The notes beneath the pieces were generated by a model. The model had not been told where the DNA came from, ran no database searches, and worked only from the letters and a program-made list of their open reading frames with translations. Below, one piece after another: positions 6,205 through 13,946 of a DNA stretch of 19,208 nucleotides (position 1 is the first letter of the stretch; each line of letters opens with the position of its first letter). Source of the stretch: JALOAD01 sp023228995 [NCBI: Candidatus Muiribacterium halophilum] (GTDB lineage: Bacteria; Muiribacteriota; Muiribacteriia; Muiribacteriales); assembly GCA_023228995.1 (NCBI GenBank), contig JALOAD010000052.1, forward strand, positions 1-19,208. Reading direction: 5' to 3'. Position numbers and translations under genes: made by a program.

Positions 6205-8535
6205 ATGAAAAGAATAACAATGTTGTTTTTTGTTTTATTATTCTGTATTTCAAGTTTTTCTCAACAGGATGATATATTCACAAGCCTCGAAAAAGGTGTA
6301 TCAGAAATTAAAAACACAATAGATTATCTTAACAAAGATTCACAAACTGTTAAAAATATTTCTGAAATACTCGCAGAATATTACAATGATAATTCATCTG
6401 ACAGATTCGATCTTATTACTGAATTAAACAATGAATTATCTAATCTTACACTTAAAGATGGAGAAGTTAGAGATTTAGAAAACCTTGCAAGTGTAAACGA
6501 GTTTTTTAGAGGAATAATCAATGCAGAATACTCTTATGATGTTGATAATGTTGCTGTTGAATCAAGAGTTAGAACTTATGAAACTCGTGGAAGCAGAAAC
6601 GTATTCGACAAAGTGTTTGGTAAAATATCCTTTGATAAAGCAAAAGAAAAAATCAAAGAAGAAATTGCAAATCTTGATGTAGATTTTGATATAAAACTTC
6701 TTGACCTTGATATTGCTGAAGGTATTGGGATGGCTGCAAAATACAAATGGGAACTTGAACCTTCATATCAGGACGGATATTACACTAGAATTGATGCTTA
6801 TAATTTAAAAGCTCATCTTAATCCTGGAGATATTATAAAAGATCTTGCAGGTGTAACTTTACCTATTTACCTTAATATAACCAATGAACATAAGGTTATT
6901 TTTGCTAGACAATTCAAAGATCAATTACAAGCTGCAAAAGCTCTTCCTTATAATTTTATTAGAATACCTGTAAATGCTGATAATGCCAAAAAAATGGATG
7001 CTGGAGATTTCGTATCTATTCCGGCTACATTAAATACTGTAATTGGTGTTTCAGCTGGTTATACAAGCGGAATATCCGTATCAGGCAATGTTTATTATAC
7101 AATAGCTGGAGAATTTAGAATAAATATTTTAAGACTTCCAGAAGATAAAGTTAGAGTTAAACTTGTAGGACTTCGCAAAAAAGGTCATGGTGCTGGAGTT
7201 TCAGCTGGTTACGGAGTAAACCTTTTTGGTATTAAAGTTCTTGACAAACAAATTGGTAAATTCCTTGATACAAATATTTTTAGAGTTGATTATTCTGATA
7301 TAGATGGACAGAATTTCTCAGTAGATTATGTATTTGATCTAAAAGATGAAAATGCAAAAAATGCTTATGATAGTCTTTTATCCTCTAATCTTAAATTCAA
7401 TGTTGCAAAAACTGCAAATCCTTTCAATAAAGACAAAATTGCTGCAGAAGAATTTTTTAATGATGCAGATAAAGCAGAAAGATTATTTCAACAAGATCTT
7501 GGTCTTTCAGAAAACAAAAGAAGAGTTAACAGACTTTTTAAAGCAACAAACTTTTTTGAACAAAAAAACTTTAATGCAAAAATTGGTTTTAATCTAATTA
7601 AATTTAGCTGGGGTAAAAACTACATAGAAAACAGACTTGCTGTATATAACGACAATAATACGATCAAAACATTTTTTATACCAGTTATGAATGTTAATAG
7701 TGATAGTAAATTCCTTTTTGGATATTACAAAGAAGGAGAAAACAAAAACTTCTATTCACTTCTTCCAACTGACAATGAATGGAATGTTAGAGATCTTGAA
7801 ACTTTTTCATATACTTGGAGAAAAACTGATAAAATATGTTATGTATATGAATTTAAAAGATTAAAAGAAGAACTTCTTTTAACACTCGGAAAACATGCTG
7901 ATAAAGAACTTAAAAATCTTAAAATTCCTGATGAAAAAATCAGAAAACTTAGATGGGATTTTAAAATTGTATTTGACCGAGATTCCGCGCTTGCATTATT
8001 TGGTACTAGATCAACTAAAGCAGATGAATATTGGATAGCTATGCTTAAAACAATGGAAGCTTGGGGTGATAAAGCTTGTGGATATGCACAAAACCACGAT
8101 AACAATGATGATGATTACTGGAGAACAAACACTTCTAAATTCTCAAATGCAAAAAAAGCAGTTTTTAAACTTTTTGAAAAAAACAGATATGATTATTCTA
8201 GTTGGAGAAATGTAGAAAGATATGTTAGAGAAATGCAAGGTATTTTTGAAACTTATTCATACAACGATAAAATGAAAAAATACTATGAACTTGTAAAAAA
8301 CAGTTTTTACAGAAAATTTAGCATAAGATTTTTAATTGAATTAGCTGAAGTTAAAGGAACAGATCTTAATTTCAAACTTAATTTCACAACATCTGCTCAA
8401 GGTTATGATAAATTTACAAAAACTTACGGAAATCATAAAATCAATGAAACACTTTATCATTCACTTAACAGAATGATATCTCAAATAACAGATCAGACTT
8501 ATGATCTTTATGAAGCAACACAGATGGATTATTAA
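6205..8535 (+). CDS. Large exported protein of unknown family
   Basis: A 776-residue protein that I do not recognise. The N-terminus (MKRITMLFFVLLFCISSFS) is a clear signal peptide with cleavage likely before QQDD; there is no proper lipobox. Residues about 20-110 are helical and acidic. About 165-400 is beta-rich, with glycine/serine-rich alternating strands (GVSAGYTSGISVSGNVYY, GHGAGVSAGYGVN) that could be beta-hairpins or part of a membrane-inserting sheet. The C-terminal third is mixed, charged and rich in aromatic residues. I chose the ATG at 6205 because AAGGAG (6191-6196) is 8 nt upstream; an in-frame GTG at 6196 lies inside that site. The strong ribosome-binding site, extended -10 promoter, strong terminator and frequent CTT/GCT/GTT codons suggest high expression. 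It could be a surface or periplasmic structural protein; no enzymatic motif was found. Confidence 0.7.
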   Translation: MKRITMLFFVLLFCISSFSQQDDIFTSLEKGVSEIKNTIDYLNKDSQTVKNISEILAEYYNDNSSDRFDLITELNNELSNLTLKDGEVRDLENLASVNEFFRGIINAEYSYDVDNVAVESRVRTYETRGSRNVFDKVFGKISFDKAKEKIKEEIANLDVDFDIKLLDLDIAEGIGMAAKYKWELEPSYQDGYYTRIDAYNLKAHLNPGDIIKDLAGVTLPIYLNITNEHKVIFARQFKDQLQAAKALPYNFIRIPVNADNAKKMDAGDFVSIPATLNTVIGVSAGYTSGISVSGNVYYTIAGEFRINILRLPEDKVRVKLVGLRKKGHGAGVSAGYGVNLFGIKVLDKQIGKFLDTNIFRVDYSDIDGQNFSVDYVFDLKDENAKNAYDSLLSSNLKFNVAKTANPFNKDKIAAEEFFNDADKAERLFQQDLGLSENKRRVNRLFKATNFFEQKNFNAKIGFNLIKFSWGKNYIENRLAVYNDNNTIKTFFIPVMNVNSDSKFLFGYYKEGENKNFYSLLPTDNEWNVRDLETFSYTWRKTDKICYVYEFKRLKEELLLTLGKHADKELKNLKIPDEKIRKLRWDFKIVFDRDSALALFGTRSTKADEYWIAMLKTMEAWGDKACGYAQNHDNNDDDYWRTNTSKFSNAKKAVFKLFEKNRYDYSSWRNVERYVREMQGIFETYSYNDKMKKYYELVKNSFYRKFSIRFLIELAEVKGTDLNFKLNFTTSAQGYDKFTKTYGNHKINETLYHSLNRMISQITDQTYDLYEATQMDY

Positions 8536-8549
8536 TCATTAAATTAATT

Positions 8550-8582
8550 AAGGGTGCCGTTTTTAAGCGACACCCTTTTTTT
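8550..8582. terminator. Bidirectional terminator between exported protein and htrA
   Basis: AAGGGTGCCG (8550-8559) pairs with CGACACCCTT (8568-8577) around an 8-nt loop. The single imperfect position is C-A on the plus-strand RNA but a G-U wobble on the minus-strand RNA. Seven T's (8576-8582) follow on the plus strand, and an AT-rich tract follows on the minus strand. It lies between two convergent genes and can serve both; the T-run overlaps the htrA stop codon. Confidence 0.85.
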
Positions 8583-9660
8583 ATCCTAGTATATCAATAT
8601 TATCTTCAGGCGAACCTAAAACAACTTTTATTATTTTTTTTTCATTATCACGCATTATAGTAAAAAAAACTTTATCACCAATTTTTTTACTTCTAATAAA
8701 ATTGATCAGTTCTGAAGTTCTGTTAATTTTCTGCTTATCAGCCATAATTATAATATCACCCTCCAATAAACCATGTTTTTTTGCAGCCCCGTCTTTAACT
8801 ATTTTAGTAATAACTGAACCACCTGAAATATTGTAATATTGTAGTATTTTATAATTTAAGTCTGATAAATAAACCCCAAGAGTTGGATAAATATGTTTTC
8901 CATATTTTATTATTTCATCAACTATAGGCATAGCTTTATTTGAAGATATTGCAAATCCCAAACCCTGACCCATTGGAATTATAGCAGTATTAATACCAAC
9001 AACCTCACCTTTCATATTAAGTAAAGGTCCACCACTATTTCCTGGATTAATAGAAGCGTCAGTTTGAATAAGTCCTTCCATTACAGTTTGATTATCAATA
9101 GGAAGATTCCTATCTTTTGCCGAAACAATACCAAGAGTAACGGTTTTTTGAAGACCAAAAGGACTACCAATTGCCATTACCCAATTCCCAATACGCATTG
9201 AATCAGAATTGCCAGTTTTAAGTACTTTAAAGTTTTTAACTTTTTCTGGGTCAAATTTCACAACAGCAATGTCATTGGTATTATCAAGACCAACAACTTT
9301 TCCATCAATAACACTATCATCTGAAAAAGTAATTTTAACCTGAGCATCTTTGCTTTGTATAACATGAGCATTTGTAATAATATATCCTTTATCTGAAATA
9401 ACAAACCCCGTCCCTGAACCTTCTCTTGGAATTACATTATTTCTATAAGGATTAAATTCACCACCAAAAAATCTTTCAAGAATTGGATCATTGAACATTC
9501 TTGCAGAAGTTCTAGTCTTAACATAGACAACAGTATCGATATTTACCACACCTGGTGTGACATTATCCACAATATCTGCAATAGTATTGTCTGTTATATT
9601 TAAAGCCTTAACATTAAAAAACAATGAAGCAATCACCAATAATAATAAAATTTTTTTCAT
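8581..9660 (-). CDS. htrA: DegP/HtrA-family periplasmic serine protease
   Basis: A 359-residue HtrA protease that degrades or refolds damaged envelope proteins. A signal peptide occupies about residues 1-19. The trypsin-like domain carries the complete triad: H99 (YIITNAHV), D130 (TNDIAVV) and S209 (NPGNSGGPL). A single PDZ domain follows at about 258-349 (LLEGDIIIMADKQKINRTSELI), so the architecture is DegS-like with one PDZ rather than DegP with two. The N-terminus looks like a cleavable signal more than a permanent anchor, but that is uncertain. The ATG at 9658-9660 has a strong GGAGG ribosome-binding site (9666-9670). It is transcribed alone, convergent with the exported-protein gene and divergent from the APC permease. 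The intergenic iteron array upstream may influence it; I see no confident promoter. Confidence 0.95.
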   Translation of the reverse strand: MKKILLLLVIASLFFNVKALNITDNTIADIVDNVTPGVVNIDTVVYVKTRTSARMFNDPILERFFGGEFNPYRNNVIPREGSGTGFVISDKGYIITNAHVIQSKDAQVKITFSDDSVIDGKVVGLDNTNDIAVVKFDPEKVKNFKVLKTGNSDSMRIGNWVMAIGSPFGLQKTVTLGIVSAKDRNLPIDNQTVMEGLIQTDASINPGNSGGPLLNMKGEVVGINTAIIPMGQGLGFAISSNKAMPIVDEIIKYGKHIYPTLGVYLSDLNYKILQYYNISGGSVITKIVKDGAAKKHGLLEGDIIIMADKQKINRTSELINFIRSKKIGDKVFFTIMRDNEKKIIKVVLGSPEDNIDILG

Positions 9661-9763
9661 AAAATCCTCCAGAATTAAAATTTAATTATGTAAATATATT
9701 ACAAAAACTGTACCAAAAGAAATTGAAAAACAATTTTGAATTTGGAATATTGAATGTTAAATT

Positions 9764-9826
9764 TTTTATACGCTCTCATACCGTTCTTATACGCTACATA
9801 TACTGTTTTATACGCTCTCATACCTT
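9764..9826. repeat. Three iterons of 21 bp between htrA and the APC permease gene
   Basis: Three head-to-tail copies with an exact 21-bp period start at 9764, 9785 and 9806. Copies 1 and 3 share TTTTATACGCTCTCATACC exactly. Copy 2 (TCTTATACGCTACATATAC) is diverged. A 21-bp step is two helical turns, so all copies face the same side of the DNA, as expected for cooperative protein binding. The array ends about 37 bp upstream of the -10 candidate of the permease gene. Related sequence recurs at 17551-17598. Confidence 0.8.
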
Positions 9827-9862
9827 TTTCATATAAATTTTCCTTTGTTTAATATATTATGT

Positions 9863-9881
9863 TATAATAATAATATTGGAG
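9863..9881 (+). promoter_or_regulatory. -10 element and ribosome-binding site of the APC permease
   Basis: TATAAT at 9863-9868 is the best -10 candidate; no convincing -35 lies at the right distance. GGAG at 9878-9881 is 7 nt before the ATG at 9889. If the -10 is right, the 5' leader is only about 10-15 nt. The weak -35 and the iterons just upstream would fit activator dependence, which is inference. Confidence 0.35.
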
Positions 9882-9888
9882 AAATTTT

Positions 9889-11742
9889 ATGCAAAATAAT
9901 AATAATAAAACAGCAAATCTTAAAAAAAATCTCTCACTTTTAGATATATTTTCAATATCAACAGGAGCAATGATATCTTCTGGAATATTTATACTTCCAG
10001 CACTTCTTGTAGCAAAAAACGGAAGTTTTGTCTTTTTAACATATTTAATTGCAGGAATTGCAATTCTACCAGTTTTACTTGCAAAATCTGAACTTATAAC
10101 TGCAATGCCAGAATCTGGTGGTTCTTATTTTTTTATAGAAAGAAGTATGGGAGCTTATATTGGAAGTATTGGCGGTTTTTCAGCCTGGCTTTCATTATCA
10201 TTAAAAACATCTTTTGCAATATTAGGAATAGGATATTTTACTAATCTTATTTATCCTGATATAAGCATGAATTCAATAAAGTCAATTGCAATATTGTTAA
10301 TACTATTCTTTGGTTCTCTCAATATAACTGGTGTTAAAAACACAGTAAAATTTCAAAATATTATAGTTGCAATATTACTCCTAATAATGGTGTCTTTTAT
10401 AATATATTCAAGTTTTTTCTTTGAAAACACATTATTTAAGGCAAATCATCATTTTGACCTAAACAATATTTTATCATCTGTTGGACTTGTATTTATAAGT
10501 TTTGCTGGATTAACAAAAATTGGAAGTATTGCTGGTGAAATAAAAAAAAACAAAGATGGTGTATTTGGAATGTTTTTATCCTATTCTGCAGTATTAATAA
10601 TATATGTATTAACTACATTTTTACTTTCAGGAATTTTAACTTATGCTGAATATACAAACACTTTCACACCATTATCTCTTGCAGGCAAAAAAACATTAGG
10701 ATTTGCCGGATTATTAATAATGTCAACAGCTGGGATACTTGCTTTTGTATCAACTGCAAATGCTGGTATATTAGCTTCTTCAAGATATCTTCTTTCAATG
10801 AGTAGAGATAGAATAATTCCACATTTTATTTCTAAAGTTAATAAAAAAACAAAAACTCCACATATTGCAATAATAATAACAATGACATTTATGATTTTAA
10901 GTATTTTATTTCTTAATCTTGAATCATTAGTAAAAATAGCTTCTTCAATGCAAATAATAATATATATTTTAGAAATATTCGCAGCACTCATATTCAAATT
11001 TTCAAAACTCGATTATTATAGACCAAATTTCATAGTACCATTTAGAACATTTTTTTATATATCAGGAATAATATTATATTTAATTTTTTTACATCAAATG
11101 GGCAATATTGCTGATTTATCTTTTATATTATTTTTTGTTTTTACTTCAATTTGGTATTTTGTATATGTAAAAAAATTTTCAAATAGAAAATCCGCTATAA
11201 TTCATGTTGTTGAAAATATTATCCACAAAAAGCTATATACTGATTCATTAGAAAACGAATTAAGAGAACTTTTATTTAAAAGAGATAATATTGTAATAGA
11301 TGAATATTATAATATTATGAACAATTCAAAAGTCCTCTATATTGAAGAAGAAATCAATAAAGAAAATGCATTAAATTTAATATGCAAAAACTTTGCAGAA
11401 ACTTTTAATAAACCACAAAATGAACTCTACGAACATTTTATAGAATCAGTAAAAAATCCTTATATAATAGTAAAAAATGGAATTGCAATACCTCATATAA
11501 TTGTTGAAGGTGAAAATCTTTTAAATGTAACAATAATGAAATCACAAAAAGGAATATATATAAGTAAAAACACAGATCCTATTTTTTTAATAATTGCAAT
11601 TGCAGGAACAATGGATAAACGAAATCTTCATTTAAAAATATTGTCCAAAATTGCTACAGTTATATACAATACAGATTTTTTTAGCAATTTATTAAATGCA
11701 AATACTGAAAAACACATAAAAGATTTATTTTTAATGAAATAG
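9889..11742 (+). CDS. APC-family permease fused to a PTS EIIA-type domain
   Basis: A 617-residue protein in two parts. Residues about 14-430 form an APC-superfamily amino-acid/polyamine transporter with about 12 membrane helices; the first helix carries SISTGAMISSGIFILP, the family's substrate-backbone motif. Residues about 440-615 are cytoplasmic and end in a PTS EIIA type-2 (fructose/nitrogen) domain. Its phosphorylation-site motif GIAIPH gives H536 as the likely phospho-acceptor, followed by LIIAIAGTMDKRNLHLKILSKIA, which is also typical. Permease-EIIA fusions are known, and the EIIA part is thought to be regulatory rather than part of a sugar phosphotransfer chain. No EI or HPr gene is present here. 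The substrate cannot be specified beyond an amino acid or related solute. Confidence 0.88.
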   Translation: MQNNNNKTANLKKNLSLLDIFSISTGAMISSGIFILPALLVAKNGSFVFLTYLIAGIAILPVLLAKSELITAMPESGGSYFFIERSMGAYIGSIGGFSAWLSLSLKTSFAILGIGYFTNLIYPDISMNSIKSIAILLILFFGSLNITGVKNTVKFQNIIVAILLLIMVSFIIYSSFFFENTLFKANHHFDLNNILSSVGLVFISFAGLTKIGSIAGEIKKNKDGVFGMFLSYSAVLIIYVLTTFLLSGILTYAEYTNTFTPLSLAGKKTLGFAGLLIMSTAGILAFVSTANAGILASSRYLLSMSRDRIIPHFISKVNKKTKTPHIAIIITMTFMILSILFLNLESLVKIASSMQIIIYILEIFAALIFKFSKLDYYRPNFIVPFRTFFYISGIILYLIFLHQMGNIADLSFILFFVFTSIWYFVYVKKFSNRKSAIIHVVENIIHKKLYTDSLENELRELLFKRDNIVIDEYYNIMNNSKVLYIEEEINKENALNLICKNFAETFNKPQNELYEHFIESVKNPYIIVKNGIAIPHIIVEGENLLNVTIMKSQKGIYISKNTDPIFLIIAIAGTMDKRNLHLKILSKIATVIYNTDFFSNLLNANTEKHIKDLFLMK

Positions 11743-11944
11743 AGTTTTAAAATCCGTATATTAAATGCTTCTCACATTCACTCAAGTTACCTAGTAGAAT
11801 TTATTTTGCTTTTATTTTAAAAAAAATCTTTTATTTAATAAAATCATAACTTTATTATTTGTCTATTTTGCCAAATAGCATATTGACATTAACAATTGAG
11901 TCATTTATTGGCAATAATATTAAATAGTATATGAAAGTTAAGTT
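11743..11944. other. Gene-free DNA between convergent genes
   Basis: This separates the permease (plus) from the LolA-like gene (minus). No strong terminator is visible. It contains TATTTTGCCAAAT (11864-11876), also found at 17777-17789 on the far side of the TetR operon, and TTGCCAA (11868-11874) with its inverted partner TTGGCAA (11908-11914). AAATAGTAT near 11923-11931 also recurs in the 15-bp tandem array at 17811-17871. Confidence 0.5.
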
Positions 11945-12694
11945 TTATTTTTTTTCAAGATTTCTTAGTGAAAATACATTATCCGATATATCAATATCAA
12001 GCTTTATATTCTCAACAATAACCTCAGTATAAGAACCGATTTTTATTTTATCTTCCATTTTTGTATAAAGAGGATAAAGTCTGTTATTAATTTTTTTGAA
12101 ATTATCAGCATTCATAAGTTTTAAAAGTCTACCTGATCTACCAAATAATTCTGCTTTATGAATTACAAAATTATTTTTATCAACCCAGATTTTTTGACTA
12201 TAATAATTAGGATTGGCATTTTCCTTAGCTGTTATTTCAAGTATAATACATTGATAATCACTTAGCTTTTCTTCACCTATAATTTCCCCATTATAACTTT
12301 CAGATAGTTTTGAATTATCAGTTTCATCATCATAAGAAAAATCACTTCCCATTATTGATTGTTTTAACATATGTCCAGATATTTTTACAGTTTTTTCAGC
12401 CATTGGAAGATACATCCAGAGATTATCTTCAATTCTTAAATATTTAGTACCACGATCTCTTGGCGGATAAGTAAATTCAATAAAAGATTTATATTTACCT
12501 GATGATTTACTTTCAAAACGCTTTTCAATTACCTTGTCATTTCTATAAATTAGCATTTTACCAGTATAACTTGAACTCTCTGGAATTTGATTTTCATCAA
12601 CTTTTTTTAATATATCAAAAACCTCTTGATTATCACAAAAAACTGAATTTGTTATAAAAACTATAAACAAACTTAATAATAATAACTTTTTCAT
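11945..12694 (-). CDS. LolA-like outer-membrane lipoprotein-sorting protein
   Basis: A 249-residue exported protein with a signal peptide (MKKLLLLSLFIVFITNSVFC, cleavage near residue 20; the C lacks a proper lipobox). The mature part matches the LolA-like family annotated as outer membrane lipoprotein-sorting protein: a pattern of the type FxxPxxRGTKYLRIEDNLWMYLP (about 73-96), then K..KISGHMLKQSIMGSDFSYDD (about 101-123), and a C-terminal Y..KIWVDK half. Such proteins have an open beta-barrel with a hydrophobic groove for lipid or acyl chains and act in the periplasm. It is the last gene of a six-gene operon with an ABC exporter and an outer-membrane barrel, so it is the probable periplasmic carrier. 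The start is supported by AAGGAG upstream (12701-12706). Confidence 0.88.
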   Translation of the reverse strand: MKKLLLLSLFIVFITNSVFCDNQEVFDILKKVDENQIPESSSYTGKMLIYRNDKVIEKRFESKSSGKYKSFIEFTYPPRDRGTKYLRIEDNLWMYLPMAEKTVKISGHMLKQSIMGSDFSYDDETDNSKLSESYNGEIIGEEKLSDYQCIILEITAKENANPNYYSQKIWVDKNNFVIHKAELFGRSGRLLKLMNADNFKKINNRLYPLYTKMEDKIKIGSYTEVIVENIKLDIDISDNVFSLRNLEKK

Positions 12695-12737
12695 AATTTT
12701 CTCCTTTTTATAAAAAAATATGTTTATTTAAAATATT

Positions 12738-13934
12738 TTATTCTTTTATAAGTTCAGCTGGTTTTTTATTAATATAAGGCAGTATTGGAATAATCGTACC
12801 TAAAAAACTAAATGAAAATCCAAATAAAGTTGCAACAACTATATTATAAAGTTTAACCTGTGGATAAATAATATAACTCATATTATATGAAGTCATGATT
12901 TCCTCCATAGATTGACCAAAATTCATACCATAAATTGAAAACACATAAGTAATTAAAGTACCAATAAAAATTCCTATAAAAATACCAATTGCACCCATGC
13001 CAAGACCTTCATAAAGACACATTCTTATAATTTCAAATTTACTCAAACCATTAGCTTCAAGAATTCCAATTTCTCTTTTTCTCTCAAGAATTATCATCAT
13101 CATAGTATTAAGAATTCCTAATGCTGAAAGTGTACCAAATATCAATCCAAAAATAGTTCTTGGAAGTTCCATATAACTTATCATTGCAGCATTTACCCCA
13201 ATTTCATACCATTTTTCAACCTTTTTTTGAGTTATTTTTTTAATCTCAGGAGCTATTTCTTCAATAAAATCTTCTGAATAGGCATAAACAAGGATTTCTG
13301 TAACACTACCATCCATATCAAGTAAATATTGTCCTGTATCAAGCTGCATTAAAATAGAATTATGGTAAACACTTTCGGGATTATTAAAAATACCAGAAAC
13401 TTTAAAATTCAATGCTGATATTGATTTATATTGAGTATCAACCATTATAGTAATTTCATCACCAATTTTTATATTGTTTTCGGTTGAGAATTTATTGCCT
13501 ACAACAACTGTATTTTTGGAAAACACTTCACCTGACAAAATATATTTATCAATATCAAGAAAACCTACATATTCAGAATCTATACAATTTATTGCTACAG
13601 ATTTTTCAAATTTATCCAAAAACACAATTCCACCAGTACTTAATTTTGGAACAGCTTTTTTTACATTTTTTATATTTTCAATTTTTTTAGCAAGACTAAA
13701 ATCAACATTAGCAGTAAGGTCATTTGTTCTATGTTTTAATTCAAATTCATTATCAACAACTCTTATATGACCATAATTTTTAACGCTAGTTTCAAATGAT
13801 GAATTAATCATTCCTTCAACATAGCCCAAAGAAAAGATATAAACCATTATCCCAACTAATATTATAGATACAGTAAGATATGTTCTTCTTTTATTTCTAA
13901 AAATATTTCTCCATGCAATATTTAATAAATTCAA
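12738..13934 (-). CDS. FtsX/MacB-type ABC transporter permease (second)
   Basis: A 398-residue permease of the LolC/LolE-MacB class. One membrane helix is near the N-terminus (about 19-38), then a periplasmic domain (about 45-255), then three helices (about 260-283, 310-331, 363-386). The cytoplasmic loop ERKREIGILEANGLSK (284-299) is the hallmark ATPase-contacting segment. The start is TTG (13932-13934), preceded by GGGGAGG with a 4-nt gap; no ATG is near. The N-terminal match to the sister permease (LLNIAWRNIFRNKRR versus LLNLAWKNMFRHKIR) supports this start. Twelve bases separate it from the upstream permease, and the two probably form a heterodimer. The weaker TTG start may set its level below that of its partner. 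Confidence 0.92.
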   Translation of the reverse strand: MNLLNIAWRNIFRNKRRTYLTVSIILVGIMVYIFSLGYVEGMINSSFETSVKNYGHIRVVDNEFELKHRTNDLTANVDFSLAKKIENIKNVKKAVPKLSTGGIVFLDKFEKSVAINCIDSEYVGFLDIDKYILSGEVFSKNTVVVGNKFSTENNIKIGDEITIMVDTQYKSISALNFKVSGIFNNPESVYHNSILMQLDTGQYLLDMDGSVTEILVYAYSEDFIEEIAPEIKKITQKKVEKWYEIGVNAAMISYMELPRTIFGLIFGTLSALGILNTMMMIILERKREIGILEANGLSKFEIIRMCLYEGLGMGAIGIFIGIFIGTLITYVFSIYGMNFGQSMEEIMTSYNMSYIIYPQVKLYNIVVATLFGFSFSFLGTIIPILPYINKKPAELIKE

Positions 13935-13946
13935 ATATCCTCCCCT

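Noticed and set aside
7839-8105. Minus-strand ORF inside the exported-protein gene
   Set aside because: It is antisense to a well-supported gene with good expression signals and resembles no family.
9764-9826. Plasmid or phage replication origin
   Set aside because: The iteron spacing fits, but no initiator gene, DnaA boxes or partition genes lie nearby, so a regulatory array is more likely.
10641-10997. Minus-strand 118-codon ORF opposite the permease
   Set aside because: Its hydrophobic content merely mirrors the membrane helices on the real strand.
11823-11850. Terminator after the permease gene (TTTTATT-T-AATAAAA)
   Set aside because: The symmetry has only one central base, so it cannot form a usable hairpin loop, and it is pure A-T.
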